From Nicotiana tabacum (lineage: Eukaryota; Streptophyta; Magnoliopsida; Solanales; Solanaceae): 64,000 bases of DNA. Of the stretch, positions 34,101 to 46,000 are shown in pieces. The position numbers and the translations under genes were made by a program. The notes below the pieces were generated by a model that saw only the letters and a list, made by a program, of their open reading frames with translations, was not told the DNA's origin and did not search any database. The stretch is from assembly GCF_000715075.1 (NCBI RefSeq), contig NC_134097.1, positions 64,389,190 to 64,453,189 on the forward strand, given 5' to 3'. Position 1 is the stretch's first letter. Each line of letters opens with the position of its first letter.

Positions 34101-35194
34101 CTAGACAATGGTACAAGCGATTTGACGAGTTTATGTTGCGACAAGGGTACAAGAGAAAAAAATACGATCATTGTGTGTATTTGCACAAGCTTAAAGATGG
34201 TTCCTTTGTATATCTTCTCCAATATGTTGATGATATGTTGATAGCTTCCAAGAATTCGGAAGAAATTGATAAGTTGAAGATTCAACTAAAGAAGGAGTTC
34301 GAGATGAAGGATTTGGGTGAGGCAAAGAAAATTCTTGGCATGTAGATAATAAGAGATAGACTTTCAAAGAAACTCTGTTTTTCTCAGAAGGAATATTTGA
34401 AAAGAGTACTACAACGTTTTGGCATAGATGAAAAGACTAAGCCAGTTAGTACTCCACTTGCTCCCCATTTTAAGGTAAGTACTACTATGTCGCCAAAGGA
34501 TGAAGCTGAACGAGAGTATATGTCAAATGTACCATACGCAAATGTTGTTGGTAGCTTGATGTATGCAATGGTCTGTACGAGACCTGACATTTCACAAGCT
34601 GTTGGAGTTATTAGCAGATATATGCATAATCCAGGAAAGGAGCATTGACAAGCTGTGAAGTGGATTCTACGGTATATTCATAATACTGTAGATGTTGGGT
34701 TAGTTTTTGAGCAGAAATGCAATCAGTCTGTAGTTGGATATTGTTATTCAGATTTTGCCGGTGATTTGGACAAACGAAGATCAACTACTGGTTATGTGTT
34801 TACTTTTGCAAAAGCACCAGTTAGTTGGAAGTCTACTTTGCAGTCAACAGTTGCTTTGTCTACAACAGAGGCAGAGTACATGGCTATTACAGAGGCTGTG
34901 AAAGAGGCAACTTAGCTTCAGGGGTTGCTAAAAGAGCTTGGTGTTGAATAAAAAAGTATCACAATTTTTTGTGATAGTCAAAGTGCTATTCAATTAGCGA
35001 AGAACCAAGTTTATCATGCAAGGATGAAGCACATTAATGTTCGATATCATTTCGTACGAGAAATCATAGAAGAAGGTGGAGTCACGGTAAAGAAAATTCC
35101 TACTATAGAGAATCGTGCTGATATGCTGACAAAGGTGGTGACTGCGATCAAGTTTCAACATTGTTTGGATTTGATCAACATTGTTGAACACTGA
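31194..35194 (+). pseudogene. copia copy 1 gag-pol, heavily mutated
   Basis: From ATG 31194 the order is gag, zinc knuckle (CAFCREKRHWKKDC; the usual glycine is replaced), protease ([11 protein letters not shown]), integrase ([19 protein letters not shown] with the conserved GG lost, QQNGVAERM), RT (YVDDMLIAS) and RNase H (CDSQSAIQL). Damage includes a frameshift and TGA near 31400-31450, an extra base near 31805, TAA at 32574-32576 and a 13-bp deletion near 33980. Further stops are TAG near 34343, TGA at 34646-34648 (shared with copy 2), TAG near 34913 and TAA near 34949. Clearly non-functional. Confidence 0.93.
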
Positions 35195-35272
35195 ATATTG
35201 AAGATGAAGACATAATCAAAATTTGTTATTGAGAGAAAATTGAAGATGTGGAATTTTGCCAAGGTGGAGATT

Positions 35273-35616
35273 TGTTGAATGCCAAAACTCCCACATCGGT
35301 GGAAGACCAAATTGGTTGGGATTTTCACCCTATAAAAGAATACCTAATGTTTAGAATTTAAACACATCTCTCATTTGCCTTCTTATCTTCTTAAGGCATT
35401 TGTATCTTCTCTCTTTAGTATTATTTCACTTGTATTTTTGGAGTGGAATAAAATATTGGTTGTGTCCGAGGAGTAGGCAAAATTAGCCGAACCTCGTAAA
35501 TTCTGATATTCCTTTTATTGTTGCTTTATTGTCTTATTTATTATTTGGTGGCTGTCATAATTTTTGGTATAGTAGTTATGACTTATTCACACTATATACA
35601 TTTGGCTTCCGCAACA
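35273..35616 (+). repeat. 3' LTR, copia copy 1
   Basis: Starts TGTTGAATGCC and ends CCGCAACA. The upstream element CTCCCACATCG is at 35288-35298 and TATAAAAG at 35331-35338, 32 bp apart. It points away from SEC3, which is encoded on the other strand. Confidence 0.93.
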
Positions 35617-36033
35617 TACTCCTTATCTTTACGCACCACAAACCTCACTCCAAAATATTACGTTTTGGGAGAGATGGAGGGGAAGATAAGAGGGGGGTGG
35701 GGTGGGGTTTCAAGGCCTTAATATTGAAGATCATGAAGCTTTAGAATCCAGTGCAATATGAATACTAACTTATTACTTAATAGAGTGAAACTTTTCTTCC
35801 TTTAAAGTGGGAATCAAGCTTGAAACTAAAACTACCTCGTACCACGAGAAAATATAACAAATCAAAGAATGATAAAGCAGATACTCCACCCAGCCTGTTT
35901 TCATCTGATAAATGTGAGTCTTAGAATTAATCAATTTATGATGTAAAAGAATAAAATGAATATTAACCACAAAGACAACTGTACAACTCTCTGTCCTCCC
36001 ACCAGAAGAAAAAGAATCAAAACTGGAGCTGCT
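35617..36033 (-). other. SEC3 3' flank and 3' UTR
   Basis: About 417 bp separate the SEC3 stop from copia copy 1. No other gene is seen. Polyadenylation must use this stretch or the LTR; aataaaa-like sequence (complement of ttttatt) is near 35948-35955. Confidence 0.5.
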
Positions 36034-39000
36034 TTACATCGATGCCAAAAGCCCGCGCATTTCTGAGATGGAAGGGATGGTCTCGGTGGGGTAAACCTTA
36101 TTTATAAGTTGGACGAAACTCTCATACTTGTCCAAGAACTCTTTCTGCAAGTTTATGAATGTTGTTGGAAGATTTGATCAGAAAATCAACTAAGGGGAAA
36201 AAGTAGATGAAATATACAAATAACTTAAATATCACCCCATTATCGAATTGAGGAAGGAAAGATTTTCAGTTATGGAAAAATGTGATCCGAAACATCAGAC
36301 GAAGACATTAGCTAACACAACCAGCTTTTGCCGCACGAGACACATAAAGTACTCCAAATAGATAGAGGTATAGCTGCTCATTGAATTTGCAAAGTGACTA
36401 ATTCAATACCAGTCTGCTAGATATACCTTGCATTTATCCCATAGAGAAGGCAACAACTCCTCTGAGGTTAAGTTCTTCTGCAATCTCTTGTACATTGCAG
36501 TGATGGACTTATCCACCTGTAGAAGCAAAATTTAATATTTTAGAAAGATACCCTAATCTAGCAGATAAATTGAGGCAATTGATTGACTTACCCCAGATAA
36601 ACTGTACTTTACCACCTTCCTAAGATCCGTTTTTGACAATCCGATCTGGAATGGAATCTAATAAAAATGGCATTGATCACTTAGCAGAAGATAACCGTCA
36701 CAGTCGGAGAAGCCGTAAACAAGATGGTATACTCATCCAAAGACAGATTGAAACGGGAAGCAAGTTCAAATTGTGGATTTTAATCCTTCTTCCTCAAAGC
36801 AAAGGGAGATAAAACAAAACGTAACTTTTATTGCTTGTTTGCAGAAAGAGCATTTAACACCTAGATATGAATGAGGAAAACAAAATGCTAACTCATAGTC
36901 AGTTGGGTTCAAGCTAAAAGTTCACTGTCCAACTAAGGAAAGAAATTTCTGATTCCACTTTCAGTAATTGCAACATTAAGTTAAAGCAAAAGGGATGCAA
37001 CATCGAGCCTCTGGTTCTGACAAAGGTACTAAAATGATGGCAAAATCATAAACGCTGTTTATTTGTCATTATTTCAACCTTTATGCACTCTTAGACAGGC
37101 TACAGCAGAAGTCAAACCATAAACGAGGAACAAGTCTGACAGGAACGTTCGACTGACCTTTGTGTAGCTTGACATCAGATATCTTCTATAAGATATACTG
37201 AAGTATTCTACGTGGTGCCATAAGGCACTTATATATACCTTAATCATTTATTCTTTCTGTGCTTGAACTAAACTTTCACATCAATCAAACGATAGGCTAT
37301 ACCCATTATTCTTTCCTTGATAAATAACGATAGACTATACTAGAGTTGCCAATTAAGATCAGTCAATCATTCCAATCTAATTTTATCTCAGTTTTTTTAT
37401 TTATTTTTAATTTAAGCATATGTAATAGAGATAATAGCAGGACAGGAGTTGTTTTATATACCAAATTCAACCCCGCAAGATTTTTGTGAGACATTAGTTG
37501 CTTTCAGCTTCAATTTTAGTAAAAGATAACTACATGATCACAGTTCATTCAAAATTGGACTACATGGGTTAACCTCTCCTCCCACCGAATAGGAAAAGAG
37601 AGGAAAAGATCCGGAAAAAAAAAAAGAAGAGATATGAAACCTTAAACTGACTACGTGCTTGCATCATTTCTCACGTGCAACTCATCACAAAGGTTGAAAT
37701 GTCCAAACAAAAATTAATATTTCAATCTAGCATTTTGTTTTGATTATATCTTCTTTCAGTTGCTGGACGGAGAAGTTCAACATGAAGTGATATTAATCAA
37801 ATAAAGATTTAAGATTACAAAACTCTCCTTAAATTTGAGATCATATACTAACAAATTAGCAGTTATCTGGTATCAGAGCATTACCAAGTCACCGTCCTTG
37901 ATAAAGAGGAAAATTGAGATACTCGGGGGGTGAAGGACAGTCGGCAAATATCAATAGCCAGTTGAGAAAAAGAAAAAGGAACTAACCTCTTCCGGTGTAA
38001 TTGTGTACATTAAATCCTCAATTCTTCGAGCAAATTGAAAAAGTCGCTCAAATTGCTGTGGAGAAAGCACAGGTCTAAGGTATCTCATCAAAGATAAATA
38101 AAGTAATAGGAGAGTACAAGCAGAGTAAAGAAAAATTACACAATCATGAAAAAGACAACTTACATAGTAAATAATCATGTTGATGTGGCGTGTGCAAGCT
38201 TGTTCATAAGATTCACTTGCTTGGTGATAGAATTTTGCTAAGGTGGGCACAACATTAGCCAGGTCATACAGACTGCAAACTGTTTCATTCAGCACTAAAA
38301 GCGATTTTGTGGAATACAATATGTAATAAACTTCTGAATCCGAAGGTGAACAATACCTATTCTGAAATGCTGCATAGTTTTCTAAAAGCATGATGTCTTG
38401 ATATTTCAGGTCTGTTTGAGCAATTTTGTCCAAAGTAACAAACATTATAGTTACCTGCCAAATAATGTTTAAAACAGTCGCGCCACAAGATACAACAAAC
38501 ATAAGGGAACAAATATAACTGACCACCACAAATTCAGAAATTCTAAACTCACTGCACCATGAAAGAATAAGGGTTCTGCAAGTATTTCCTAATTCACACT
38601 TCAGCTTACTTTTATTTCTAATATTGGATATCAAAATGGTAAAAGATCATGCTGATTACCTATCACAGTACTCACATCAGAAATAAAGGGTAATACAAGC
38701 CAAACAGCTACGTATCTTACGTCATTCTAATAGTTTCAACTGTTAATCTCACAGCATGCATAAGAAAGCAAATGCAAGAAAAGCACACTCACAAACTTCG
38801 TATATGCCTGGTCAACCAAATCCCTGGATTGTCCTTGAATGTACTGCTCCATACGGGTTGCAAGAGTAGCAAATCTACATGAAGAATTGCATACCCAATG
38901 AAATGATTGATAATTTAAGCCAAAATGATCAACTAAGAGCATTCTGAGGAAAAATAAATACTAAATCGATTTCAAGGTAGAATTACAGAAAGGCTTACAG

Positions 39001-40049
39001 CCTATAGTTATAAATAAGGTTATTAAAAGAATCGTTGAAGGGATTTTTAGGAGGCTCAGACATACAATAAGCTCACCGCATAAAGGTATGATGAAGCTAA
39101 TCAACAATAACAAAGAGGTAACTGAGATAAGGAAGAAAACCCACACTTCATGAATACTAACGGAAATTTCAGGCACTATCAAATTGCGAAACATCAAATA
39201 TAAAATGGTATATTCTAACTCCGATTTGACAAAAAGAAATCAACGGCAAAATTACAGAAACAAAAAATTGATGGGCAGACTTTCAGTTTCAAATTTGGAG
39301 GAAATATTAGTTCTTTATGTAAAAGAGGTGTATCACTCATAAATAACAATTAAAGTAATAAGCTGTAGAAAATAAATCTGTTTTTCCTTCCATACTAGGG
39401 GGAAAGAAAATATATCCTCAATAAAGAAACCAACATATACCATTCATAGTGAGGACAACCCACAATAAAGTAGAGCAGGGCTTATACTGTAGCATACTAG
39501 CATGTCTAAACCTGTTACACCTAATCAGATCACACTCGAGATGGGAGAAGAGATAAAAGGAAAAAGCTCTTAGTGCAGTGGCTCAAGTTAGTATTTAACA
39601 ATCTCGAACTAACTTAACTCTATTACCAATTTGAGCCATTTAACTATGCATTTGACAGTAAATCAAATCATAAGAATTATGCAAGTTTACAAAAGCATAA
39701 CATGAAACTCAGTTTACCTCGGTATAAATGATAAGACTCCCATCTGCCGAACATTTCGCTCATTTCTTTCAATTTGATGACATGTTTCATCAACAAACTG
39801 CAGAAATGTTGAAAAAACTGAGAAAATTTTATCCCGTATGAGCTGCAAGACATAGCTACGAGGGATACAGTAACTCACACGGCTGAACTGCATTGAAATT
39901 CTTGATTCCAAGTCATCAAGCAAGATGCGCACAAATCCTGCAGCATCAGCCTTCTGACCAGGAATATAACGTTCTGTGATTCCATGCATTGATATGCAGC
40001 ACATAGGATCAATCTTTCCTGCCCAATCCACAACAGCAAAGAAGTCTTC
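36034..40049 (-). CDS. SEC3: SEC3 terminal nine exons
   Basis: Nine exons (40049-39879 through 36144-36034) encode the conserved end of the protein: [131 protein letters not shown] and [18 protein letters not shown], ending [10 protein letters not shown]. The first of these exons begins only 38 nt after a copia LTR. Confidence 0.95.
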
Positions 40050-43000
40050 CTAAAGCACATAAACGAGTAAAGGTAATATTATCAAAATGTTGCGGAAGCC
40101 AAATGTATATAGTGTGAATAAGTCACAACTACTATACCAAAAATTATGACAGCCACCAAATAATAAATAAGACAATAAAGCAACAATAAAGGGAACACCA
40201 GAATTTACGAGGTTCGGCTAATTTTGCCTACTCCTCGGACACAACCAATATTTTATTTCACTCCAAAAATACAAGTGAAATAATACTAAAGAGAGAAGAT
40301 ACAAATGCCTTAAACAGATGAGAAGGCAAATGAGAGGTGTGTTTAAATCCTAAACATTAGGCCTTCTTTTATAGGGAAAATTTCCCAACCAAATGGCTAA
40401 CCCACCGATGTGGGACTTTGCCAAATTCAACAAATCTCCACCTTGGCAAAATTCCACATCTTCAATCTTCTCTCAATAACAAATTTTGGTTGTGTCTTCA
40501 TCTTCAATCTTCAGTGTTCAACAATGTTGATCAAATCCAAACAATGTTGAAACTTGACCGCAGTCACCACTTTTGTCAGCATATCAGCAGGATTCTCTGT
40601 AGTATGAATTTTCTTCATCGTGACTCCACCTTCTTCTATGATTTCTCGTACAAAATGATACCGAACATCAATGTGCTTCGTCCTTGCATGATAAACTTGG
40701 TTCTTCGCTAATTGAATAGCACTTTGACTATCACAAAAAATTGTGATACCTTTTTGTTCAACACCAAGCTCCTTTAGCAATCCTTGAAGCCAAATTGCCT
40801 CCTTCACAGCCTCTGTAATAGCCATATACTCTGCCTCTGTTGTAGACAAAGCAACTGTTGACTGCAAAGTAGACTTCCAACTAACTGGTGCCTTTGCAAA
40901 AGTAAACACATAACCAGTAGTTGATCTTCGTTTGTCCAGATCACCCGCAAAATATGAGTCACAATATCAAATTATAGACTGATTATCTTCCTGCTCAAAA
41001 ACTAACCCGACATCTACAGTATTATGAATATACCGTAGAATCCACTTCACAGCTTGTCAATGCTCCTTTCCTGGATTATGCATATATCTGCTAATAACTC
41101 CAACAGCTTGTGAAATGTCAGGTCTCGTACAGACCATTACATACATCAAGCTACCAACAGCATTTGCGTATGGTACCTTTGACATATACTCTCGTTCAAC
41201 TTCATCCTTTGGCGACATAGTAGTACTCAGCTTAAAATGGGGAGCAAGTGGAGTACTAACTAGCTTAGTCTTGTCATCTATGCCAAAACGTTGAAGTACT
41301 CTCTTCAAATATTCCTTTTGAGATAAACAGAGTTTCTTTGAACGTCTATCTCTTATTATCTCCTTGCCAAGAATTTTCTTTGCCTCACCTAGATCCTTCA
41401 TCTCGAACTCCTTCTTCAGTTGAATCTTCAACTTATCAATTTCTTCCGAATTCTTGGAAGCTATCAACATATCATCAACATATAGGAGAAGATATACAAA
41501 GGAACCATCTTTAAGCTTGTGCAAATACACACAATGATCGTATTTGCTTCTCTTGTACCCTTGCCGCAACATAAACTCGTCAAATCGCTTGTACCATTGT
41601 CTAGAAGATTGTTTCAATCCGTACAACGATTTTTCAAGTTTGCACACCATATTTTCTTTTCCAGCAACTTTGAATCCTTCTGGCTGAGTCATGTATATTT
41701 CCTCCTCCAAGTTTCCATGTAAAAACGCAGTTTTTACATCCATCTGAACTAGTTCCAAATCCAATTGTGCTACCAAAGCCAACATAATTCTAATGGAGGA
41801 ATGTTTTACAACCGGAGAAAACACTTCATTGTAATCAATTCCCTCCTTTTGAGCATATCCTTTGGCTACCAATCTTGCTTTGTAGCGAACATCTACTTGG
41901 TTAGGAAATCCTTCCTTCTTTGCAAATACCCATTTGCACCCAATTGCTTTCTTTCCCTTCGGGAGATTGGCCAATCTCCATGTATGATTCTGATGAAGGG
42001 ACTGTATTTCATCATTCATGGCAATCCTCCACTTATCTTCTTCTGAACTTTGGACAGCGTCTTTATAAGTAGTAGGAACATCATCAGCTACAATTGAGGT
42101 TGCACAAGCAACCGTCTCTATGAGACGAACAGGTTTCGTTATTGTTCTTTTTGGCCTGCTGGTTGCTATTGATTCAAGTTGTTGTTGAGGTTCCTGAGTT
42201 GGAATCTCCTCTACTGGCTCTCCTTCCAGAGGGTAATCTTCATTTGTTTCCTCCTCTGCTTCTTGTGTAGGAAAAATAAATTTTCCCTCAAACTCCACCT
42301 GCTTAGAAGCACCTTTATTTTGTTTGGTATCTTCTGTTACCTTATTTACCATAGAAGATTCATCAAAGGTAACATCCCTGCTGAATATTACTTTCTTTGT
42401 CATAGGACACCATAAGCGATATCCTTTGACTCCAGAAGTAATTCCCATAAAAATAGCCTTCTTTGCCCTTGGATCCAATTTTGACTCCGTCACATGATAA
42501 TATGCAGTTGAGCCAAACACGTGCAAAGAGTTATAATCTACAGCAGGTTTTCCATACCATTTTTCAAATGGTGTCTTGCCATTAATAGCAGCAGATGGTA
42601 GACGATTAATGAGGTGGCATGCATATGTAATTGCCTCAGCCCAAAATTCTTTGCCCAAGCCAGCATTAGACAACATACATCGTACCTTCTACAGCAAGGT
42701 CCGGTTCATACGTTCTGCCACTCCATTCTGTTGTGGTGTATGTCTAACAGTGAAGTGTCGGACGATGCCATCATTTTCACAAACCTTATTGAAATGATCA
42801 TTTTTGTATTTACCTCCATTGTCTGTGCGAATAAACTTGATCCTCTTGCCTGTTTGATTCTCCACTATCGTCTTCCATTTGAGAAAAATTCCCAACACTT
42901 CATCTTTGCTCTTCATTGTATACACCCATACTCTTCGGGAAAAATCATCAACAAAGGTTACAAAATAGTGCTTCCCACCCAATGAAGGTGTTTTGGAAGG

Positions 43001-46000
43001 ACCCCAAACATCAGAGTGTACATAATCCAAAATGCCTTTAGTATTATGGATCGATGTACCAAATTTAATCCTTGTCTGTTTTCCTTTGACACAATGCTCA
43101 CAAAACTCCAAGTTGCAAGCCTTTACTCCTTTTAACAATCCTTGATCTGATAGAGTTTTCAAGGATTTTCCTCCAGCATGTCCCAAGCGCATGTGCCATA
43201 GCTTGGTTGCTTCTGCCTCTTTGTCGTCACTGGATGTCACTGTCGCTGTCCCAATAAATGTACTGCCACGATAGCGGTACATATTATTATTCTTCCGATT
43301 AGCCTTCATTACCACTAGTGCACCAGAGCATACTCTCATCACTCCATTTTCTGCAATGATTTTGAACCCTTTTGATTCAAGGGCTCCCACAGAGATGAGA
43401 TTCTTCTTCAAATCTGGTACATATCGAACATCTGTTAATGTTAATGTTCTGATCATTCCATCGTGGTTCCTTAATCGTATTGAACCAATCCCATATGAGG
43501 TAAGAGGGCTGTTATCCGCTGTGTGAATAATTCCATATTCTCCTTCTTGAAAATCCACGAACCAGTCCCTGTTGGGACACATATGATAGCTACAAGCCGA
43601 GTCCATCAACCATATGTCTGATGATGTTGATGACTCTGTTGTAACTAATGAGAAGTCTGAATCATCACAATCAGCTACATTTGAATCCATAATGGCCTTT
43701 CCATTATTATATTTGGCCTTATTCAACTTCGGACAGTCTTTCTTCCAGTGCCCTTTTTCTCGACAAAAGGCACATTCATCTTTGCTGGGTCTTGATCTTG
43801 ACTTGGATCTTCCCTTCTTTGTCCTCGTTTGATTTTGAGGACGACCCCTCACAAATAGTGCTTCTCCTTCTCTGCCCTTCTGTTTTTCTCGCTTTCTTTG
43901 TTCATAGCTGTACAAAGCCGAACAAACTTCTCTGAGAGAAACTTCGTCATTTCCATGGAGTAGAGTAGTTTCAAGGTGCTCGTACTCATCAGGAAGTGAC
44001 GCCAACAACATCAAGGCCAAGTCACCATCATCATAGGTTGTATCCATATTTTGCAAATCTGTGACCAACTTATTGAAACTGGTGATATGTTCATTCATCG
44101 TGGTACCAGGAACATAGGTGAAGTGAAACAGTCTCTTCTTCATGTACAATTTATTTTGACTGTTTTTCTTCAAAAATTTATCCTCCAGTGCTTTCCATAA
44201 TTTACTTGCAGAAGTTTCCTTTGTGTATGGATATTTCTGCTCTCTAGCAAGGTAGGATCGAATGGTACCGCAAGCAACACGGTTGATAATTCTCCAATCT
44301 TCTTCTCCAATAACATCTGGTTTCTTTTCTTCAATGGCCAGATCTAGCCCTTGTTGAAAAAGGACATCTAGAACCTCGCTTTGCCACATCCCAAAATGTC
44401 CGGACCCGTCAAATATTTCTACCGTAAATTTCGCATTTGACACAATTCTTGTCATAAGCGAAGATGTCAATGATGACGTGTTGTTGACACTTGATGTAGA
44501 TTCTTCTTGTTTATTGTCTCTCATATTTGACACAAATATTATTTAATAGCCGACGACACAAATCAAGATTATTTCCTTTCTGATGTAGAAGATCAGACTA
44601 AGCTGCAACCACAGAGCATACTCAGACAGAACCTTGACTCAGTTACCAAGATAAATCTTTTCTGATGTGGAAGATCAGACTATGCTGCAACCACAGATCA
44701 TACTTAGACAGTACCTTGGCTCTGATACCAATTGTTGCGGAAGCCAAATGTATATAGTGTGAATAAGTCACAACTACTATACCAAAAATTATGACAGCCA
44801 TCAAATAATAAATAAGACAATAAAGCAACAATAAAGGGAATACCAGAATTTACGAGGTTCGGCTAATTTTGCCTACTCCTCGGACACAACCAATATTTTA
44901 TTTCACTCCAAAAATACAAGTGAAATAATACTAAAGAGAGAAGATACAAATGCCTTAAACAGATGAGAAGGCAAATGAGAGGTGTGTTTAAATCCTAAAC
45001 ATTAGGCCTTCGTTTATAAGAAAAATTTCCCAACCAAATGGCTAACCCACCGATGTGGGACTTTGCCAAATTCAACACAAAAATACATTTTTTGATAGTT
45101 TCATTTTGTCAAAACTATATCAAAGAGGGGTAATTTCATGGATAGTCATTCAACTTTTATTTTATTCACCAAAGTCACTCAACTATTTTTTGAAACGAAG
45201 AAGTCACTCAACATTACCGAATTATCGCGAAAGTCACTACTATTTATTGCAACTAAAAAGTCACTTAACTTAGCCTACGTATCATAGAAAATGCCTCTTT
45301 GTTTGTTCCTAGTTACTTTTTCACTACAAAAAAATAGTTTAGTGACTTTTGTGCAATAAAGTGAAAATTGAGCGATCATCCATGAGATTAATTCTATGGA
45401 AGAGCTGAAGTTGAGTGACCATCTATGAAATTAACCCTATGAAAGAGATTTCATTAACTTATGTGAAACAACAATCCAATCAACAAGTATGCCCACGAAG
45501 AAGAACCAGACAATTGTGAGAATCATAACTTTCAAACTACAGTATGAGATATGGGGTAGGGGAATAAAAAGACCAAAGAAAGCCATAAGTACCAAAAGAA
45601 GATAAAACTTGGAAAAAAGAGTGCAGTTCTAATTCCTCAGGATAAGGACAACAAAGTATGTTAGACAATCCAACCACAAGATCAGCAGACTTGATTTACT
45701 CAAGAGCTGGTGGTATACGGTACATATGGAAGCAGTGGTGCAGCATAGAGCTCCACGATCTGCCCACTAACAGCAGGTAACGAAGGCATTTGTCACAAGA
45801 AAAGAAAAAAATGTCAAGCAGCCTGCTTGATGAAGCAAAATCGATATTCATTTTCCAATTGACGAAAATAACTTTTACCAAGGTAGCATTGAACTGATAG
45901 TAACATAGATATAGTCCACCAGATAAATTATCAATGCGGCAATGATATAAACATGTATATAACATACAATGAATATCCAAAAGAATGATAAAAGAAGGAA

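Larger units (their letters stand above)
30642..35616 (+). mobile_element. Ty1-copia element copy 1 (Tork/Tnt1-like), oldest of four
   Basis: The 344-bp LTRs (30642-30985 and 35273-35616) differ at about 16 positions by eye (about 95% identity). The primer site TGGTATCAGAGCC (initiator tRNA-Met) follows the left LTR, and an AAGGTGGAGATT polypurine tract precedes the right one. The flanking five bases are TGCCC and TACTC. They agree at three of five, with two transitions, compatible with a decayed target duplication. The right end lies only 417 bp from the SEC3 stop codon. Confidence 0.95.
40088..45077 (-). mobile_element. Ty1-copia element copy 2, in SEC3 intron 11, sense to SEC3
   Basis: The 345-bp LTRs (40088-40432 and 44733-45077) differ at about five positions by eye. 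Target duplication CAAAA is exact (40083-40087 and 45078-45082). The primer site TGGTATCAGAGCC follows the right-hand (5') LTR on the minus strand. It runs in the same direction as SEC3, and its 3' LTR ends 38 nt before the acceptor of the exon at 40049. Confidence 0.97.

Noticed and set aside
37951..38634. One continuous 227-codon gene
   Set aside because: It reads through three SEC3 exons and their introns; the exon borders with GT-AG sites explain it better.
45271..45290. gcctacgtatcat resembling the Ogre stem-loop
   Set aside because: There is no matching cgtag arm downstream and no inner hairpin; the match is one-sided and lies inside a MITE.
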